Positions 11,222-23,635 of a stretch of DNA of 64,000 nt are shown here, in pieces (the first letter of the stretch is position 1; the number at the start of each line of letters is the position of its first letter). A model generated the notes under the pieces. It worked only from the letters and a program-made list of their open reading frames with translations. It had not been told where the DNA came from and made no database searches. The stretch comes from Hysterangium stoloniferum (lineage: Eukaryota; Basidiomycota; Agaricomycetes; Hysterangiales; Hysterangiaceae). The translations under genes and the position numbers were made by a program. Where the stretch lies: NCBI GenBank assembly GCA_015178975.1, contig WHVD01000088.1:248001-312000 (forward strand), read 5' to 3'.

Positions 11222-12745
11222 GACTAAATTCGCGTGAATTTCACCTTTTTGCACTATCCACGTGATATCGGCCACAGCGTGAAGCACACCAGCCAAGCAA
11301 ATGTACTTTACTTACACATGATCGCTGTTTGTGCACAAAAGAGGATCATCCTGAAACCATTTTTCCTTTCTTTGAAGTCCCTTATGTAAAGGAGGGTTTA
11401 CTTAAAAATGTTAAGCACTCAATGTTGATCGTCGGTTGATCTTCTGACACGTTTCTCTCAAGCCATTGTTACATATCACCTAGGCCGCTCTTCAAAAGCC
11501 TTGTGGATTCCCTTGATAATGAGAACAAATTGGATGCGGCAGATAAAATATTTTTCCCTCAACTCCCAAGGCATTGAATTTGTTCTGAAACGACCGTATG
11601 CCATGGGTTTTCAAAGTAAGGATCCCCCATAGGGAACGTTGGTGTCGTGGTTGGCGGTGGTCTTGGGTCGGTCGATTTTGGCCGGGTGGATTTCAATGGT
11701 GTTATTTAACACATTGATACCAACACTTTTATTGAAAGTTGACATTCCAATCTCAAGCCTAGTTTATTTTATATTCTAGTGCAAGAAATTTTACACCCTT
11801 TTTACCAAATAGCTTGAAAACACAACCTTTGATTATCTGATCGCATATTGATCGGATCAGCAGTCTGGTGAATTTCATTGTAGCGGCAATCACTGAAATT
11901 GATCGGCTATACATTTGTATACTCGGAATTGGAGATAAATAAACAGTAAATGTTGGTATATATCATCCATATATATTTCACAGATTATAAAGAATACAGA
12001 ATACAGATTGACTGTACAAACTGAAATGGGTTCCATGGGTGGTGATGAAGCCTAGCGTGAGTACACTTCCGCCTTGTCCCCTTATTCTCGTGTCTTCCAG
12101 CACTCACTTTGATTGCATCATCTCCGGACCCACACAATCCTTTTAGGCACGTCATCACCTGAATAACTGAAAGAGAAGCTGAAGGCGCTGGAGATACTCC
12201 CGAAGATGACACAGGAGGTTATCAAAAACATTGAGGAAATTCTGAATACCATGCTGAAGCCTGAGATAGGAAGTAGGCCGTTTGATTTTTCTTACACTAC
12301 AATGCGTCATCGTATATCTCACCCTAAACCCTATCCATCGAAGTACTTCAGCATTCATGGCATCTTCTAGGCGCAGATATTTTCATTTATAGTCGAGCTA
12401 GGAGGCACCACCACTAGCTGGCACCTACGGATGCTAACTAGCACTAAGAAATTTTATCCAGACTACCTTGACTATTGCAATATCCTACGTCAACGATATT
12501 ATCCACTGTCGCGTTGCTAGACTAAACTCGCCAACTATTTTCCATTTCCCTGACACTTCTCAACAGAGCCTCTCTTATCTCCGGCTAAGGGAACGGGTGT
12601 AGCCACGGACACTGAAGGATTGCAATTTTTGAGAGCACGAAGATGTCTTGACGCTGGCTAGAGTAGACTTGGCCTCCGTCCCATTTTTAGAATTTCAGCA
12701 AATTGGTCACCTAAATGAGGCTGACTGCACTGACCGCACTGACCA
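11222..12745. repeat. Inverted segment of duplicon A relative to B
   Basis: Sequence here matches about 15665-16705 on the opposite strand: 12550-12730 pairs with 15670-15845, 11700-11945 with 15990-16265, and 11230-11360 with 16560-16690. Flanks on both sides are collinear in direct orientation, so one duplicon suffered an internal inversion after duplication. The A arm is about 0.5 kb longer, the extra sequence lying about 11950-12540, where I recognise nothing. Confidence 0.7.
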
Positions 12746-13065
12746 CCGTCCTAAGGGGAAAATCTGTAATTTTGTGGAATGCCGGACGTGCTGTATCAGT
12801 GGCCAACTGTGATTAATCAGAAGCGCATTCCTGTATTATGTGCCGCATACCGGACGGAGAGACAAAATAAGTAGGAATGGCACAGAAAAAGCTCGGGTTG
12901 GCGGTCGGTAAATGGTTAAGATTGACACCAGGGTTTAAAATCTGGAAGACGTTGCAACGAGTCAAACTGGCAATCACTTGTGGGAGCAGCTGAATACGAT
13001 GGATGAGCTGGGCGTGAATGAATGACGTGAGGGGGAAGATTGGTTTCATGAAAGGACTAAAATTA

Positions 13066-14205
13066 CAGGAAGCGTATGGTAAAATGTCCATTGCTGGGAT
13101 AACACATCAAGCGATGTAGTTAGTCGGTAGTGCCTGATCTACACCACTCACCATCCGCAGAGGAATCACCGCATTCCATCACAATATCTCCAGTGAGTTC
13201 ACTTTGTCACTGGTATCTAGAGAAGATCGCAGAACCCTTCAGAAATACTCCTATTTCTTAATATTTAGGATCCAGTACCGAGGGGCGTCACAATGCTAGT
13301 GGTAAATGAGAGGAGGAAATGTTCGCCTAATTGGACGCAAGAGCGTTTCCGACCCATCCATTGTCCTCCAGTATCGACATGTAATACGAGCTAGACAGGA
13401 CCGAAGGAGAGTGAATGGATTGGCGATGAGGAGTAAGAGGGAGTGTGAGTCACTTTTCAAACGTGAAAGGTGTGCGAAACCGTCGTGGTGATCACAAAAA
13501 TCAAATGGATCGAAATGTGAGAAAAAATCGACGAAAGCGTTTACTACATTTTCTGACTGTATTTTCCTACAGGAAAATGCTGGATCGGGAGAAGCTGCTA
13601 TGAGGGAGATGATGGTTTTGATTGTGTTAGCAAGACAACTGAACGTGAACCATTGGTGGGGTTGAATTGAAATATGACTAGAAGGGGAAGGTAAGTTAAG
13701 ATATCAGTTGATAAAAGTGCATGTACAACGTGCCATAGATAGAAAGCGCTCAATGAGGCAATTCGATTAATCTTCTTGACGTAGTCTATCAGCAATACCC
13801 TGTCCTCGAAGAATCTATACACAGCACGTCCTTTGCCCTGGAGGAAGTAGTCAAGCCCCCTATGTCGCGATGTAGCCCCAATTGTGGTATCTAGGGCGAT
13901 ATCCAATAACGCCTGAGAGAGGATATGAAACCGTGAATCCTGTTGAGAACATGGTGTGGAGACTTCCATTTGGGAGCATATAAAGTAAGCATCTCTGTTG
14001 TAGGACCATCTTGTGTTGGATCTGGCATGGCTTGAGTCAGCTCGGGGTGAAGAATGCTGACAACATATCCTACCGCTGCCGCAGCCAGGATTCCAAATAA
14101 TCGTGAATAGCATTGAGCTCCTCGAATGATAGCTTACGTAGATGACAGACGTTTTTCATGAGATGTGTAAGCGTGTAGGGAAGGGAATCATGGTAGTCGA
14201 GTGAA
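13066..14205 (-). pseudogene. Gene X, decayed copy A (3' part)
   Basis: Minus-strand coding blocks shared with copies B and C, in gene order from 14205 downwards: a KLSFEELNAIHDYLE helix, an ALLDIALDTTIGATSRHRG block, a RFFEDRVLLIDYVKKIN block, a short exon around 13500-13620, and a terminal block ending TIRFL then stop near 13066. A 171-codon open stretch spans 13598-14113. The N-terminal half is missing; at 14205 the sequence joins unrelated duplicon DNA. I do not recognise the protein. The blocks are helical, with no membrane segment or known motif. Confidence 0.5.
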
Positions 14206-14469
14206 GCCGAAGAAGAGGGCGTGAAGACAGGACAACTTATAAGTATGTGATTGCAATGTTACTATGGCTAATCGAGACAGCAACTGTAGAGCAGGGATAG
14301 CAGGGGCGTGGCCAAGAGCTGGGGAAGAGGTAGCATAGTAGTGTGGTTTAAATATACGTGTTGCAGCCATGACGTGCGTTCGTCTATATAGCTCTACATT
14401 ATGCATGATATTTCAAGAACGAAAAGATACCTTTAATTCGTGGTATAATGGTATATGGCTGAGCGAGAC

Positions 14470-14830
14470 TCACCAGGAACCAATACATCCACCCGGCCTC
14501 TCTGTCAAACGTAAATCCCCCCTTAAAACTAGCTCCACGCCCCTCTTGTCATTTCTCTTTCCGTCACGGTCAATCGAATCTACGAAGACGCCGTTCGGAC
14601 CCGCGATTATCCGGCGTCGGCCTCCCCGTTCTTTTACCGGCAATGTTTCTACAAATCGCGAAGATCGGCAAGTGCGTGAGCAAAAGTAGCTGGAGCTCAT
14701 GGCTGTGCAGTCGCAGAAGGTCCTACGGCAGCCAACCGGGCAGTAGCATTGCATCGAGACTTAAGGGTGGCAGGGGGCGGGATGAAAGGCTGTAGAGAAG
14801 TGTCGAAGACGCTCCATGATGCTGGTGGTA
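14470..14830 (-). pseudogene. Decayed copy of small gene at 46904-47293
   Basis: A minus-strand reading from ATG near 14820 matches the start of the 46904-47293 gene (FHPA...; then FVETLPVKERGGRRRII) but a stop and a shift interrupt it in the N-terminal third. The conserved core ETLPVKERGG is kept. Function unknown. Confidence 0.45.
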
Positions 14831-17017
14831 GTCCTTGTTGAGTATGAGACAAGAATTCGGAAGGGTAGAGTCTAAATTCGAAGCTCAGTGAAGTTTACTC
14901 CATACGTAATACCACATCTATGAAGAAACTGACGCCCTCTGGCCACTTGGATAGTGTGCCGACATGGTGACCCAGAGCGAATCCCACGGAATGCCTCCTT
15001 ATATAACCTTCGCTGATAGGGAAATTGATATATTGATTATATTATATAAAAAACATCATGTGGGATTAATAGAATAGGACATCGTGGCGAGAACTCGACT
15101 CACTCCAGTCCACCATGAACAAATAGTCTATACCCTGTGAATTGTCGGAAAATATAAAGGCAAAACACGCACATCTACCATGGGCAAATTGAGTTCCTAA
15201 ACATACGGACAGATCCCAGGCCGAATTCTCCAGGTGACGGATCAATGCCAAATAAGTATCAATCTCAACGACTGCCGGCCGGGGTATGATTACCATCGTG
15301 TCTGTAAGGTTCGGCTTTGTAGATAGCGTGATCCTTCAGTTGAGCTCTTACGAAGAGGAACGAACAGAGTAGGAATAGGCTCCAATTCGAAAAAGACTCC
15401 CCTAACTAATGGGGGGTTCACCTATTTATGCTGGCAATGGTAAGCTACGTCCCCTGACAACACCTAATAAGTCTGGAACCCTTTAATGATCGAAAACTTC
15501 CAGTGTCTTCGCCTTACTCCTTACCATCTAAGACTAGTACCCGCCTGATTCAAAGTCCGCCACCACGTCTGCTCCCGTTACAGTGTCTGCTAGCTTTGCG
15601 ATCACCACGGTATCCAGTAATTTATACACGATCATTGCAATGCTTCGAGGGCATACGCGCTCAGTGTGGTCAGCCTCGTTTAGGTGACTAATTTGCTAAA
15701 ATTCAAAAAAATGGGACGGAGGCCAAGTCTACTATAGCCAGCGTCAAGACATCTTTGTGTTCTCGAAAACGGCAATCCCCAAGTGTCCGTGGCTACCAAC
15801 ACCGGTTCTCTTAGCCGGAGATAAGAGAGGCTCCGTTGAAACGTGAATAAGGGAACGTGGCCTAGATTTACTCACGCTGGGGGAGCGGGAACGCTGGGAT
15901 GGTGGTACCCATCTCTGTTTGTACAGTCAGTCTGTGTCCTGTGTCCTGTATTATTTATGACCTGTGGGATATATGGATGATATATACCATGTTTCACTGT
16001 CACTCACTGTCATTTTATTTATCTTCGACTCCGGGTCCCATACAAATATATAGCCGATTAATTTCAGTGATTGCCGCTAAAATGAAATTCACCGGACTGC
16101 TGATCCGATCAATATAACATTTTTAGATAATCAAAGGTCCGTATTTCTTGTGTTTTCTCAAGTATTTAGTAAAGAGGGTGTAAAATTTCTTGCATGAATG
16201 TATGAAATAAATTCAGCTTGAGATTCGTTTCCCAACTTTGAATAAAATTGTTGGTATCTATGTGCATGCTAAAAGGAAAATAGTGTAATTGGATGAAAAT
16301 AAACTGACTTTGCACCAAGCACGACACCAACGTTCCCCGGAACGTTCCATACGTGAAGTGGTTGTCAAAATACTAAATGTCTTGGTAACTGAAGGAAAAA
16401 TAATATATCTAATATATTTTTTGCACCCTATCTATTCTCACTATCAAATTGAGGGAATCTACAAGGGTTTTGAAGTAGGCGATAACAATGGCTTGAGAGA
16501 AGGTTTCAGAAGACCAACAGATGGTTAAAGTTGAGTGCCTAACATTTTTAAGTAAACCATTAAGTGCAAAGAAAGGAAAATGGTTGAGAATGATCCTCTT
16601 TCGTGCACAAACAGCAATCATGTGTAAGTAAAGTACATCTGGTTAGCTGATGTGCTGTAGCCGATATCCCCTGGATAGTGGAAAAAGGGCAAATTCTCAC
16701 GAATTGACCAACATTACCGGACTAAGGGGTAATTTTGTGTAATGCCGACCGTGCTGTATCACTGGCCAACTATGATTAGTCCGGAACGCATTCCTTTATT
16801 ATGCGTTGCATATTGTATAGAGACAAGATTCGTAGGAATGTCACAGAAAAAGCTCTGTTCGCGATTGGTGAAGGGCTTAAGAATGGGAAAGGGGTTTAGA
16901 TTCTGGAAGACGCTGCAACGAGTTAGACTCGCAATCACTAGGGTGAGACGCTGAATACGCTGGATGAGCAGGGTGAATGAATGACCTGAGGGGGATTTGG
17001 TTGATGGAAGAACTGAA

Positions 17018-18590
17018 TTACAGGAAGCGTAGGGTAAAACATCCGTTGCTGGGATACCACGTAAAGTGGTGTAGTTTAACAGTAGTGCCTGACGTACACC
17101 ACTCGCTTTCCGCAGCACCGCATTCCATCACCATGTCCCCAGCGAGTTCACTGTCTCACTGGCATCTAGAGAAAATCGTAGAGCCCATCAAAAATACTCT
17201 TAAATTTTAAAGTCTGGGATCCAATAGCGTCACAATTCTAATGGTAAATGAGGGGAGGAAATGTTCCCTTAATTGGGCGCAGAAAGAGCATTTCCGACCC
17301 TTCCATTGTCCTCCAGTATCGACATACAATGCGAGTTAGATAGGAACCGAAGGACCAGTATATGGATAGGCGATGAGGAGTAAGAGGGAGTGCGAGTCAG
17401 TTTTCAAAGGTGAAAAGGATCTGAAATCGCGGGGGTAATCACGAAAATCAAGTGGATCGAAATGTGAGAAAAAATCGACGAAGGTGTTACCACATTTTCT
17501 CCCTATATTTTCCTACAGGAAAATTCTGGATCGGGAGAAGCTGCTATGAGGGACGTGATGGTTTTGATTGTGCTGGCAAGAAAACCGAACCTGAGCACTG
17601 GGTCGGGTTGAGTCGAAATATGCCTAGAAGGGGAAGGTGTAGTCCTGGCCGTCTTACCACACATGCAGAGCCACATCATTGACCACTGGCCACCCCTGGC
17701 CAACTTACCAATTGCCCGTGTCACCGAGTCCCAACCCGCTATTGGGCTCGATCAACAGCCATTCCCCTAGTGACACATGGTAACTCATACCGCATTAGAT
17801 CGGCTGTCTCTTGCAGGATTATTGCAAGGCGTTGCGTGGACGGAGGTTTGTAACGTCGTCTATATTCATAAAGCGACCCACCATTCACAATTTGCCTATA
17901 AAGCGATAGCTTGGCTAAGAACAACGAAGCCTTTGAGTGATAAAGGATTGTCCTGCCGACTTGTTCCAGAGCGAGTTCACAAAAATACCCTGGTTCAATC
18001 TCAACTTCTGTGTCAGTATCCGTTTCACTAGCACCCCAGTCAAAGTTTGGGTTCCTATTGGATCTAGAGCCGTCTGGGATCATAAACACCTCTAGCGGAT
18101 AATGGCATGTCGTTTGACCTCGACACTGGAAATCAGGTTTTAGAGGAGTGAATGATAATAATGATGAATTCACCCACAATATCGCCTATCCAAATGAAAA
18201 TCTGTTCTTCAGACAGCTGGATATGACCAATATAATCAGCCCCCTGTAGGCATGGTTCGCCGCAACCCCATTGTTCACCGAGAATTTTGTAAGTCTTCAA
18301 CATTCTCTTGTTTTCATCGCTCAGATGAGAGTCAGCAGTTGTTGCTGCTGGGGAAACCGTCGGGGGTAACCCTGCAACGTCGGCCAGACGAGTTGTCCCA
18401 TCTGCCCCGTAGGTATTTGGCAGGGAATCGGTAGTAAAGAACATCAGTGCTTGGTTATCAATAAACGACAAGTGACATGCCTCTGTTATAAGCAATTGGG
18501 CAACGTTTGCATCGCATTGCCATGAATCATATTCCGGCTGTATTGCTGTGCTAGGCTTTTGGCCTTTGTCAGAGATTTGCCTCAAGATAT
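17018..18590 (-). pseudogene. Gene X, copy B (best N-terminal half)
   Basis: From 18585 downwards the reading is open for 150 codons, containing SWQCDANVAQLLITEACHL, DSLPNTYGADG, LGEQWGCGEPCLQG and GHIQLSEEQIFIWIGDIVG. A second block, 18179-17739, contains QCRGQTTCHYPLE, SETDTDTEVEIEPGYFC and LAIILQETADLMRYELP. At about 17770 the gene runs into a truncated LTR and about 0.8 kb of gene present in copy C is absent. It resumes before 17638 and ends in a block reading TLRFL then stop near 17018. It cannot give a full product. Protein family not recognised; soluble, helical. Confidence 0.5.
17638..17770 (+). repeat. Truncated LTR of the F family
   Basis: Starts TGTAGTCCTGGCCGTCTTAC and follows the F-element LTR for about 130 bp, then stops in mid-LTR. 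About 0.8 kb of gene X is missing at the junction, so insertion was followed by a deletion removing the LTR 3' part and adjacent gene sequence. Confidence 0.75.
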
Positions 18591-18600
18591 ACTTGTTGGT

Positions 18601-19099
18601 ATATGGCTTGTGAATCTACCGATTGCCTATTTATATATATTATTTTTATGATTTATCAAAATATATTTTACTACGAATAAAAGTGTATTTTACCCAATAA
18701 ATAAGTGCTTAACATACTAAACTGAATAGGAGAGTACTTCCTTCCCTCCTGCTGGATACCAGTGCAGTCGTTCTGGTGCCAGCACACGAATGGGATGTAC
18801 CATTGTCGTCTGGAAAATACTTTCTGAAGTTCAAGGAACAGCCGGTTCCACAAGGAAGGCCCTAGGTGCGTAAATGAGGTTTCGGGTAGCGATGGTAGAA
18901 GCGTGGGTATGCCTTGAACTGCATACACTAACCGCCGACCCCCACTACTAGCACCTCACCGATATAACCTTAACTTCATCTTATGGCTGACAAGGAACTG
19001 CTATAACTAAAGAGACATTGAATATCCATCGAATGTTTTTTTTTTTGCAAATGTCAGCTTCGACTAAAAGAGTGGCGAATATTGAGGTGCCATCAAGGC
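18601..19099. other. Spacer with a possible coding fragment
   Basis: A minus-strand open stretch at 18671-18928 (85 codons, with SLWNRLFLELQKVFSRRQWY) looks more protein-like than the background but has no paralogue here and no motif. The remainder is AT-rich and featureless. Confidence 0.3.
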
Positions 19100-19342
19100 A
19101 TTCCTTAGGATCCTGAGATACAACGGGTCCACTAAGTTGGTCACCACCGGAAACTTCACCAATCTGAGACCGATTTTCCTACAAAGACACCCCCTCATGT
19201 AAACGAATTACAATGCGACTATTCCTCAGGATGCCTGAGATTCAACGGGTCTACTAGGCTGTTCGTTACTGGAAACTTCACCAACCTGAGACCGACTTTT
19301 CTTCGAAGACATCCCCTCATGTAAACGAATTGCAATGAGACT
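19100..19342. repeat. Tandem duplication over the 3' end of the membrane-protein gene
   Basis: Two adjacent copies, 19100-19220 and 19221-19342, match at about 85-90% by eye, including ACCGGAAACTTCACCAATCT / ACTGGAAACTTCACCAACCT and CCCCTCATGTAAACGAATT. The right copy holds the last ~35 codons and stop of the 19226-20959 gene; the left copy lies just beyond the stop. Confidence 0.85.
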
Positions 19343-20959
19343 TCCTAATTGGGACTCGGTAGACAAACGATAACCCATAAAGGTAACACATATCAACCCA
19401 AATAACCATGAGGCTAACAATGCATAAAACCCATTGACGAATGCTTCTGAGCGAATCCGGCCGGAAGCTGGGAAGTGAAGTCTCCCTTTGTACTCAATAT
19501 CTGATGCACTGGATAGTAGACCGATTCCCACCGTCATGTGTTCAACACCAAGCCATATTCGGTCTGCGAAAGTGACAAGACCTGGCTGGGTAGAGTTCAG
19601 CGTGTTGCCATTGACGATGGTAACATTATACCCTAGCTGCTTCACCAGTGTTGACCCACTCTCAAAGGTGTCGTTTACAACACTCCCATTGGCATTTACA
19701 GCACTCCCATTGGCAATACCGGCAAGTACAGCGGAAAGAGGGTCCGCAAACTGTATCGGAGTGTCATAAGGGATGTTCTTCATAAATGATGTGTAGATCG
19801 TCGAGTTCGTTCCAGATAACGATGCTGCACCGATCGAGAAATTTGACTGACACTTGACCATACCCGTGGTTTTTTCAGTTCCGTTGTTGGTTTGAAGAAA
19901 GATATAAGCTGTGGCGTTGGAATCGGGACCAGAGAAAACTGTGGAGACCGATGGGTATGTGCAATACCTATACGTGACGTTTGCATTTCCATAAACGACG
20001 TTTACAGCCGGCGCTTGGTCCCCACCGAGAGGGAGATTGTTATTGCAGAAGAACGTTGAGAAGAGAGTGGTATCTTGTTCAATAGTTGGTGAAGCGTCAT
20101 CAGGGAGTGGGGTGCAGTCCCCTTGAAGTCGTAGTCCTGGCAGCTTGACATTTATGGCTGGGACGAAGCCGGAAAAAAAGAAGTCACTGACTTCTGATGG
20201 TCCTGGAAAATATACATTGGCCCAGTAAATGTCTAATATGGTTAGACCGGTTGCCCATGAACCAAGTCCAAACCCTATCTGAGTGTCCCGATCTACATTA
20301 GGCAACGCCTGCGAAGAAAATGCAAGTGGGTTTGGAGTAATGGCTTCGGCGGGACCTGTCACATTGACAAGTCCCACAGGATAAGCACGCGAAAGCGTTT
20401 CCGGCGTAACGAGGGCAATTGTGCAAGTGAATGCAAACATGAGGAATATTAGGGAGAGACGGACCCCCTTGGTCATGGTCTTCACAGCACCTGCGAATCC
20501 GACGGGATTGGACCATTGACGATCGGTCATCAGGAAGAGCTCATCCTCGGTGTGCGGAGCCATGCTCTTCCTCTGAATTGCGGAGACACCGACTCTGGCG
20601 AGGTGGAAAACGGTAATAGGCAGGTGAGCTTGGGCAAAGATAGTGAGCATTGATCCCGGCAGAACGTCGTATCGCCAAAGCACTTGAATGTGTTGGGGGT
20701 TTTTTTTGACTGCATTCTCGAGGACATAAATGGTCGCTCCAATGTAGCAGAGCCACACGCCTAAAACCACGAGACTAAGAGGATGTATACGCGGTTTAGA
20801 TAGCGATTCGCTGCTTGATAACGGAGTAGCTTGCTAAAACCCCAAATATGCACAATCAGCAGATAAATAGGAGATAGTTTAGATCAGACTTACACTGTAT
20901 TGTGCGGTTTGTTCACGGTCCACATTATGCGTCGACGGTGTAGGGTTGTTATGGTTCAT
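19226..20959 (-). CDS. Multi-pass membrane glycoprotein of unknown function
   Basis: Two exons on the minus strand: 20959-20894 (22 codons from ATG) and 20833-19226, joined by a 60-bp GT-AG intron in phase 0. The product is 557 residues. Hydrophobic segments are seen near residues 37-60 (LVVLGVWLCYIGATIYVL), 75-100, 135-160 (LSLIFLMFAFTCTIALV) and about 500-525 (FYALLASWLFGLICVTFMGY). Between the third and fourth lies a domain of roughly 330 residues with about ten N-glycosylation sequons (NVT, NAT, NGT, NFS, NST, NGS, NDT) and several cysteines, so it should be luminal or extracellular. The C-terminus is short, basic and serine-rich. I know no named family. It is the only gene in the window that looks like ordinary host coding DNA with no defect. 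Confidence 0.8.
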
Positions 20960-21631
20960 AGGGGTAAGAGAAATGAAGAGCTTGTCGTTACGATACCACT
21001 TTTACTTTATAGACAAGCCTAAGAGCCTTTGTTATGCTGCAGGAAACATGAACCAGAAAAAGCCCTGGATCCAATACAGTAGAGCCATCGTCACTGGCAG
21101 CTCATATTTGGAAATATAAACCAAAAAATGCCCCAGAGGAGGCTGTGTGATGTGTCAATCACCGTCGGGTCCTGAAGATTTTGGCTATTCGGCTCTTAAT
21201 GCGGAAGAGTGACTTGGAACGTCTGGAGCAGCCGAGAGCCTCGCAGAATAGCTATTTCTTCTATCCTGACGAAGAACCTGATGGCTCCAAGTTGAACTCA
21301 ATAGTTCCCACATGATCGTCACAGTGTAGGAAGTAAATGCACTTATAAAACATGCTATGCACTTCATTTAAATGTGTGTCACACTGGGGACTACCACTAT
21401 CCACCGCCGCCGGCCTGGCTATAACGCCAAGGACTCAGTCGATTGTTACCACTCGGCATCCCGGCCACAGATCATCAAACCACCCAAAGTGGGCAAGTGT
21501 TGCCGTTGCCCTGCTTGGCAAAACTGAAGCGCTGATCAATCTGCCAAACTCGAAATTCAAAATTCATGGCAAGCTGATAGGTGACATTTGCATTTTACTC
21601 ATCGCTGTCAGATTCTACCTGATACAGTTGG
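20960..21631. other. Upstream region of the membrane-protein gene; nothing recognised
   Basis: About 670 bp without recognisable coding or repeat structure. The first 100-150 bp beyond 20959 would contain the promoter of the minus-strand gene; no clear TATA box is seen. Confidence 0.4.
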
Positions 21632-22905
21632 TGTTAGAGTATGGTGACGTATGATTAGTATCATGCCATACCTCGTCTTGTGACTGCATGTTTCTTACTG
21701 GTTCACGCATGTGATTTGTTATATTTAGTTTAGTGTTCACTTAGTTCCGTGTTACGCACACACGTTCATAGCACAGACCAGTGCACAGACCATGTATCGT
21801 AGTATATAGTTACTACCAGATGAGAGTAGAGCCTCATCTGGATACCTAGTTATATCACCGGTTATAGTCTCTACTCACTCAACTCTAAGTGGCTTTCGCT
21901 CCTAGTATTGAGAGTCCTCGTACTGTGATTCCCCAGGTATCCCGACATCGAACAGTTGGGACGCCGTAGATATGTTCAACTATCCCAATGGCATCTAACA
22001 CTTGCCAATACCTCCCTCAGGAGACCATCCCCTAATTTTAACGCCAAAGCTGTTAGAGTATGATGATTACAATTAGTATTATATCATACCTCGTATTGTG
22101 AATGTATGTTTCCTGTCCAGTTCACACACATGTGATTGACTATATTTAGTTTAGTGTTCCCTTAGTTCCGTCAAACCAAGTGCACAGACCATATATCTTA
22201 GTATATAGTTACATCCAGATGAGAGTAGGACCTCATCTGGAAACCTAGCTATATCACCGGTTAACTTCTACCCGCTCAACCCTTAGTGGCATTCGCTCCA
22301 AGTGTTGAGAGTCATCGCACTGTGGTCCCCCAGGCTTACAGATTTGAACAAAAGCACTATTCACGATTCCCGGATTTGATAGATATCGCAAGAAACCGCT
22401 TCCTTTGGACGACAGAATGCTTTTCCGTGGTATTCCCGTCGACATGGGTGTTTGTAATATTATTTCAATGGTGATGGAGCCATGTTCAAGTCTTCCGCTT
22501 ATTGATGAGACTCATCCTGCATGGTTATTCCATTTTTTCACAAAACCTGGAACATGATGTTGCTGACAAGGTATGGCCAGGAGCGATTTAAATGAGCAAT
22601 CTATTGAAACAGTTGAATAACTCTTGACAAACACCCTGTGAGTGTGAGGAAAGTAAACACTAAATGTATTCAATTGTGAAATAACTACATACCTGTGAGT
22701 GTGAGGAAAGTAAACACTAAGGAGACTTTCCCACACCCACAGCGGAGTATGCTACAGGGTGCTTACCTAAGCACCTACACATCAGTTACCTTACTAGGTA
22801 ACTCACTCAATATTGCACCTACAGTGCTGGGAAAAATACTACAAATATCAGAAAAATACAGGGAACATCATAGACTATGTCAGACTGTAATATCATACTC
22901 TAACA
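21632..22905. repeat. LTR-like repeat with inverted termini TGTTAGAGTATG
   Basis: A unit starting TGTTAGAGTATGGTGACG at 21632 is repeated at 22051 (TGTTAGAGTATGATGATTAC); the first ~330 bp of each are alike, including the CTCATCTGGATACCTAG and ATATCACCGGTTA regions. The second ends at 22905 with CATACTCTAACA, the inverse of its start, giving 22051-22905 terminal inverted repeats of about 12-20 bp. A 28-bp direct repeat (CTGTGAGTGTGAGGAAAGTA and on) lies at about 22632 and 22690. No coding capacity. It looks like a solo LTR beside a truncated sister. I could not confirm a target duplication. Confidence 0.55.
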
Positions 22906-23056
22906 CAATCTCGACCCACCAGATTTACTCCAAGGTGACATATTCTCATCTCCGTTCATTGTGACGAAGGGCCTCAAATTCACATGTCCAACCACTTGAT
23001 TCTGATACTTGTATGTACTGCTTCATCTCCTTTCCTCTCATTAATATTTGCGCTGA

Positions 23057-23372
23057 TGTAAGCCTGGCCACCTTACCACATATGTAATCACCAACCTCTC
23101 CCATCAACCACTCATTGTTCTGCCACTTGATTGTTAAGTAGCGCCTTTGTGCCTGATCATGCGGTTCCTTGTTTTCCCGCCACATTCACCTTGACTATAT
23201 AAAAACCCATATCCTATAGTGATAGAATCAATCTTCTCTTCAACCATTAATCCTTTCCCCACTCTTCCCTAGGGAACCTCACATTCACCTTGTATGCTAC
23301 TGATATTTAAAAATAAAGAAAACTTAGTCCTGTCTGTGTTGACCAAGTGAGGCTGATACCGACAGCCTTACA
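23057..23372 (+). repeat. Solo LTR of the F family
   Basis: Starts TGTAAGCCTGGCCACCTTAC and ends GACAGCCTTACA, matching both ends of the F-element LTR but with a diverged, shortened centre (316 bp against 366). Flanked by a perfect 5-bp duplication GCTGA at 23052-23056 and 23373-23377, which marks a single insertion with its interior lost by LTR recombination. Confidence 0.9.
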
Positions 23373-23377
23373 GCTGA

Positions 23378-23635
23378 GGACTTCAATGTGTTGTATTTCG
23401 AGCATCATACAAGCTGGTGATCGTGGACATCAAGTGGATCGAAATGTGAGAAAAATCGACGAAAGCGTTTACTACATTTTCTTCCTGTATTTCTCTACAG
23501 GAAAATTCTGGATCGGGAGGAGCTGCGATGAGGGACGTAATGGTTTTGATTGTCCTAGAAAGACAACACATAACCCTATTGTCATGTCAAATCAAAATAT
23601 GACTAGAAGGGGAAGATAAGTTAAGATGACAGTTG
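23378..23635 (-). pseudogene. Gene X, third copy, left fragment cut by element D
   Basis: Matches copies A (13500-13690) and C (43600-43810), e.g. the block read on the minus strand as TITSLIAAPPDPEFSCREIQ. It stops at the target duplication AGTTG (23631-23635) of element D and resumes at 31099. The two fragments restore the order seen in copy A, so D inserted into an existing gene X copy. Confidence 0.65.

Larger units (their letters stand above)
10744..14850. repeat. Segmental duplicon, unit A
   Basis: About 4.1 kb paralogous to unit B (14890-18600), with parts matching unit C (43010-47340). Collinear blocks by eye: 10744-11220 with 14896-15660, 12745-13490 with 16710-17430, and 13500-13690 with 17450-17640. 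The tail 14200-14850 instead matches 46500-47300. The middle block is inverted relative to B. Contents are gene X relics and a small-gene relic at 14470-14830; no intact gene is seen. Confidence 0.75.
14890..18600. repeat. Segmental duplicon, unit B
   Basis: Tandem partner of unit A, starting about 40 bp after it ends. It carries the longest N-terminal part of gene X and a truncated LTR at 17638-17770. The stretch 15300-16700 holds no recognisable gene. Confidence 0.75.
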
